A stretch of 36,449 nt of DNA from Magnetovibrio sp. (lineage in GTDB: Bacteria > Pseudomonadota > Alphaproteobacteria > Rhodospirillales > Casp-alpha2), in assembly GCA_028817665.1 (NCBI GenBank), contig JAPPPF010000298.1, forward strand, positions 1 through 36,449. The letters run 5' to 3'. Below the pieces are notes generated by a model. It saw nothing but the letters and a program-made list of their open reading frames with translations. It had not been told where the DNA came from and searched no databases. Of the stretch, positions 33,783 through 36,449 are shown piece after piece. Positions within the stretch are counted from its first letter, which is position 1, and each line of letters begins with the position of its first letter. The position numbers were made by a program, and so were the translations under genes.

Positions 33783-34649
33783 ATGAACGACATGACATCC
33801 CCGAAGGCGGGCCCGTCCCGCGATTACCAGCGGATCGCCGAGGCCATCCGCTTCGTCACCGAGCGCCGCGAGGACCAGCCCGAACTGGCCGACGTCGCCG
33901 GCGCCGTCGGCCTGAGCCCGCACCACCTGCAGCGCCTGTTCACCCGTTGGGCCGGCGTCAGCCCGAAGAAGTTCCTGAAGTATTTGACCCTCGCCGACGC
34001 CAAGGCGCGGCTCGACGCGTCGGCGAGCGTCCTCGACGCGGCATTGGACGCCGGCCTCTCGGGCCCCGGCCGCCTGCACGACCTGTTCGTCAGCGTCGAC
34101 GCGGTGACGCCCGGCGAATACAAGGCGCGCGGCGCCGGCATGACCTTCACCTACGGCTTCCACCCGAGCCCCTTCGGCGAATGCCTGGCGGTGACCAGCC
34201 GGCGCGGCCTCACCGGCCTCGCCTTCGTCACCGATGAAGGCCGCGACGCGGTCCTAGAAGACCAACAGACCGGGTGGGACGCGGCCACCTGGCGGCCCGA
34301 CCAAAAAGCCACCGCCGGCGCCGCCGAGGCCGCCTTCGCCGAGGCGCCGGCCGGCGGCGAGGGCCTATCGTTGCTGATGCGCGGGACGCCCTTCCAGATC
34401 AAGGTCTGGGAGGCGCTGATGCGGATCCCGGCGGGCGCGCTCACCACCTACGGCAACCTGGCCCAGCATCTCGACCATCCGGGCGCGGCGCGCGCCGTCG
34501 GCACCGCCTGCGGCGCCAACCGGCTCGGCTACTTGATCCCGTGCCACCGGGTGATCCGTGACACCGGCGCCATCACCGGCTACCGCTGGGGGCCCGACCG
34601 CAAGCGCGCCATGCTGGCCTGGGAAGCGGCGAAGGCGGAAGCGGCCTGA
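33783..34649 (+). CDS. AraC-type HTH / methylated-DNA-protein cysteine methyltransferase fusion (Ada-like)
   Basis: A 288-residue fusion. An AraC-family helix-turn-helix domain (about residues 15-110: LADVAGAVGLSPHHLQRLFTRWAGVSPKKFLKYL) is followed by an O6-alkylguanine-DNA methyltransferase domain (about 115-280). The acceptor cysteine is in IPCHRVI, and FQIKVWEALMRIPAG and GANRLGYL are also present. The N-terminal zinc domain of E. coli Ada, which senses methylphosphotriesters, is absent. The ATG at 33783 is chosen because the 44 codons before it in the track are not protein-like. It would repair alkylated bases and perhaps regulate its own expression. Confidence 0.9.
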   Translation: MNDMTSPKAGPSRDYQRIAEAIRFVTERREDQPELADVAGAVGLSPHHLQRLFTRWAGVSPKKFLKYLTLADAKARLDASASVLDAALDAGLSGPGRLHDLFVSVDAVTPGEYKARGAGMTFTYGFHPSPFGECLAVTSRRGLTGLAFVTDEGRDAVLEDQQTGWDAATWRPDQKATAGAAEAAFAEAPAGGEGLSLLMRGTPFQIKVWEALMRIPAGALTTYGNLAQHLDHPGAARAVGTACGANRLGYLIPCHRVIRDTGAITGYRWGPDRKRAMLAWEAAKAEAA

Positions 34650-34677
34650 GGACAGACCGAGGCGCGCGCGGCCGTGC

Positions 34678-35490
34678 TCAGCCCGACGCGGTGGCGAGAT
34701 AGATGTCGGCCGTCTGCCGCAGCTTGAACACGCCGTCCTCGCGGAACCGGCTCAGGGCCTCCCGGCATTCGCCGACGATCCGGCGCATCAGATCCGGATC
34801 CGCCGGCGCGAGATCCACGGCCACGGGGCTCGCCGCGATCTCGCCGTCGATGGCGTCGTGAGTGTCCTCGATGAGGCGGTCGATGGGCAGGTCTTCGCGC
34901 GAGATCTCGGCGAAACCGGCCTCGGCGATGCGGCCCATCAAGCCATCCCGTCCGCGATAACTGAACGGCAACATGGCCTTCGCCGCCATGGCCCCGTCGA
35001 AGTGCCGGCCCAGCACCTCGGCGATCGGCTCGAACAGCTCGCTGTCGCCCTTCCAGATCGTCATGCAGAGCCGCCCGCCCGGTTGCAGGACCCGGCGCAT
35101 TTCGCCGAGCGCCGCGATCTCATCGGGAAAGAACTGGAATCCCTGCTGGCAGTAGAGCTTGCTGAACGCGCCGTCGGCGAAGGGCAGGTCCATGACATTC
35201 GCCTCGTGCCATTCGATGAGGCCCGCGGCCGGGTCCGCGACCTCCGCGGCGACGGCCAGCATGGCGCCATCCCGGTCGGCGCCGACGATCGAGGTTTCCG
35301 CCGGCGCGCGTTCCCTGAGGGTGCGGGCCAGGATGCCGGTGCCGCAGGCCAGGTCGAGGATACGGTCGCCGTCCAGCGGCGGCAGGTGCCGCAGGGTCGC
35401 CGCCGCGAGCGGCGCGAACACGTTCGGCACCTTCTGGTCCTCGTAGATCCGGGCGGCGCCGTCGGCCAGGATGAACTCGCCGGCGCTCAA
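34678..35490 (-). CDS. Class I SAM-dependent methyltransferase
   Basis: A 270-residue UbiE/Methyltransf_11-type enzyme with motif I ILDLACGTGILARTLRE near residue 43, an acidic motif II in IVGADRD, DLPFADGAFSKLYCQQGFQFF (motif post-II) and VLQPGGRLCMTIW (motif III). The start is inferred to be TTG at 35490, overlapping the agmatinase stop (TTGA); no ATG or GTG is better placed. The substrate is unknown; coupling to the agmatinase suggests a joint role that the sequence does not reveal. Confidence 0.8.
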   Translation of the reverse strand: MSAGEFILADGAARIYEDQKVPNVFAPLAAATLRHLPPLDGDRILDLACGTGILARTLRERAPAETSIVGADRDGAMLAVAAEVADPAAGLIEWHEANVMDLPFADGAFSKLYCQQGFQFFPDEIAALGEMRRVLQPGGRLCMTIWKGDSELFEPIAEVLGRHFDGAMAAKAMLPFSYRGRDGLMGRIAEAGFAEISREDLPIDRLIEDTHDAIDGEIAASPVAVDLAPADPDLMRRIVGECREALSRFREDGVFKLRQTADIYLATASG

Positions 35491-36446
35491 GAGGCCCCGT
35501 CCTTCCGCGCCGCCACGACCTCCGCCAACAGGCACAGGATCTCGTACATCAGGGTCGCGCCGACCAGCGCCGTGTTGCCGGTCTGATCGAAGGGCGGCGC
35601 GACCTCGACGACGTCGCCGCCGACCAAATTCAACCCCCGCAGGCCCCGGAGCAGGGCCTGGCCCTCGACGGTGGTGATGCCGCCGACCTCCGGCGTGCCG
35701 GTGCCGGGCGCGTAGACCGGGTCGAGGCCGTCGACGTCGAAGGAGATGTAGGTCGGGCCGTCGCCGACGACGCGCCGGGCCTCGGCGATCACCGCGTCGA
35801 CGCCGATGGCGGTGAACTCCTCCATGAAGATCACCCGCATGCCGCTGTCGCGTGAGAAATTCCAGCCGTCGTCGACGTTCTGCGGGCCGCGGATGCCGAT
35901 CTGCACGGTGCGCTTGGGGTCCAGGACGCCGTCCTCGACGGCCCGGCGGAAGGGCGCGCCGTGGTTGAACTTGTTGCCCTGCCAGGCGTCCCAGGTGTCG
36001 GTGTGGGCGTCGATGTGGACCATGCCGAGAGGCGCGTCCGGCGTCGCGATGGCGCGGAAGATCGGGTGCGTGATCGAATGGTCGCCGCCGGCCGACAAGG
36101 GCAGCGCGCCGGCGGCGTGGATCCTGGCGAAGAACGCCTCGATCTCGGCCATCGCCTTCTCCGGCACGTGGGATTCGGCGAACGGCACGTCGCCGACGTC
36201 GGCGACGCGGCACGCCTCGAAGGGATTGATCCTGGAGACGTGGTGGATGCCGCGCATGAAGCTCGACTGGTTCCGGATCTCGCGCGGCCCGTGGCGCGCG
36301 CCCGGCCGGTTGGTGACGCCGCCGTCGTAGGGCACGCCGCAGAGCGCGATGTCGAGGCCTTCGAAGTCGTCGGCGAAGGGCGTGCGCATGAACGTCGGAA
36401 TGCCGATGAACCGGGGGGCGGCGATGCCGTCGGGGTGATGGGGCAT
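35487..36446 (-). CDS. speB: Agmatinase / ureohydrolase family protein
   Basis: A 319-residue ureohydrolase with the three manganese-site motifs: GGDHSIT near residue 122, HIDAHTDTWD near 146, and SFDVDGLDPVYAPGTGTPEVGG near 232. These enzymes cleave agmatine to putrescine and urea, and close relatives act on guanidinobutyrate or similar compounds, so the speB label is a family call. The ATG at 36446 is three bases from the window edge and the true start could lie beyond it. Confidence 0.85.
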   Translation of the reverse strand: MPHHPDGIAAPRFIGIPTFMRTPFADDFEGLDIALCGVPYDGGVTNRPGARHGPREIRNQSSFMRGIHHVSRINPFEACRVADVGDVPFAESHVPEKAMAEIEAFFARIHAAGALPLSAGGDHSITHPIFRAIATPDAPLGMVHIDAHTDTWDAWQGNKFNHGAPFRRAVEDGVLDPKRTVQIGIRGPQNVDDGWNFSRDSGMRVIFMEEFTAIGVDAVIAEARRVVGDGPTYISFDVDGLDPVYAPGTGTPEVGGITTVEGQALLRGLRGLNLVGGDVVEVAPPFDQTGNTALVGATLMYEILCLLAEVVAARKDGAS

Positions 36447-36449
36447 GGG

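Noticed and set aside
1-36449. CRISPR array, IS element with terminal inverted repeats, or rRNA
   Set aside because: No regularly spaced long repeats, no transposase reading frame and no rRNA-like sequence were seen; the only short repeat array (18520-18550) has three 11-bp units and no spacers.

Overview
The window is GC-rich, densely coded DNA from an alphaproteobacterium, probably of Rhodospirillales type. The main evidence is a collinear housekeeping block on the minus strand: murA, hisG (short form), hisD, UPF0262, a low-molecular-weight phosphatase, infA, maf, rng, yacG, then tRNA-Phe. A short-form hisG beside UPF0262 and infA is an alphaproteobacterial arrangement. No rRNA and no CRISPR array were seen.

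Layout. 1-2.3 kb: the 3' part of a D-2-hydroxyacid dehydrogenase, a glutathione S-transferase and a convergent M23-like exported protein. 2.3-6.9 kb: an MFS transporter, then an aldehyde:ferredoxin oxidoreductase (AOR) overlapping a MoaD-like sulfur carrier, and a convergent creatininase-family hydrolase. 7-9.7 kb: mnmC and a YbhB/PEBP protein. 9.7-10.9 kb: a scar where an N-terminally truncated tyrosine recombinase abuts tRNA-Phe and cuts off a small minus-strand gene. 11-18.3 kb: the housekeeping block. 18.36-19.36 kb: tRNA-Thr, about 300 bp of foreign-looking sequence with 11-bp direct repeats, and a CadC-like regulator truncated by it. 19.5-30.9 kb: an aerobic benzoyl-CoA (box) locus with a BenE symporter, boxB, boxC, benzoate-CoA ligase, an alpha/beta hydrolase and a complete five-gene Liv-type ABC importer. 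31-33.2 kb: a periplasmic nitrate reductase (nap) operon, napF-napD-napA-napB, in visible decay. 33.3-36.4 kb: a small hypothetical protein, an Ada-like HTH/methyltransferase, a SAM methyltransferase and an agmatinase.

How the genes fit together. BenE and possibly the ABC importer would bring benzoate or a related aromatic acid into the cell. The ligase makes benzoyl-CoA, BoxB (with BoxA, not in the window) epoxidises it, and BoxC opens the ring. However, boxB carries an in-frame amber codon next to a diiron-ligand motif that has lost its histidines. The nap operon keeps an FNR-like promoter, but napF has an early ochre codon and a lost cluster cysteine, and napA is cut to about one third.

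The clearest unusual signal is therefore local gene erosion (boxB, napF, napA, the regulator, the recombinase) inside otherwise well-kept DNA. For the two point-mutated genes, clustered consensus errors are the main alternative. I found no convincing wholly new system. The most open points are the AOR whose normally conserved cofactor-domain segment is replaced at equal length, and a perfect 16-bp CRP-type palindrome placed over a consensus -10 box.
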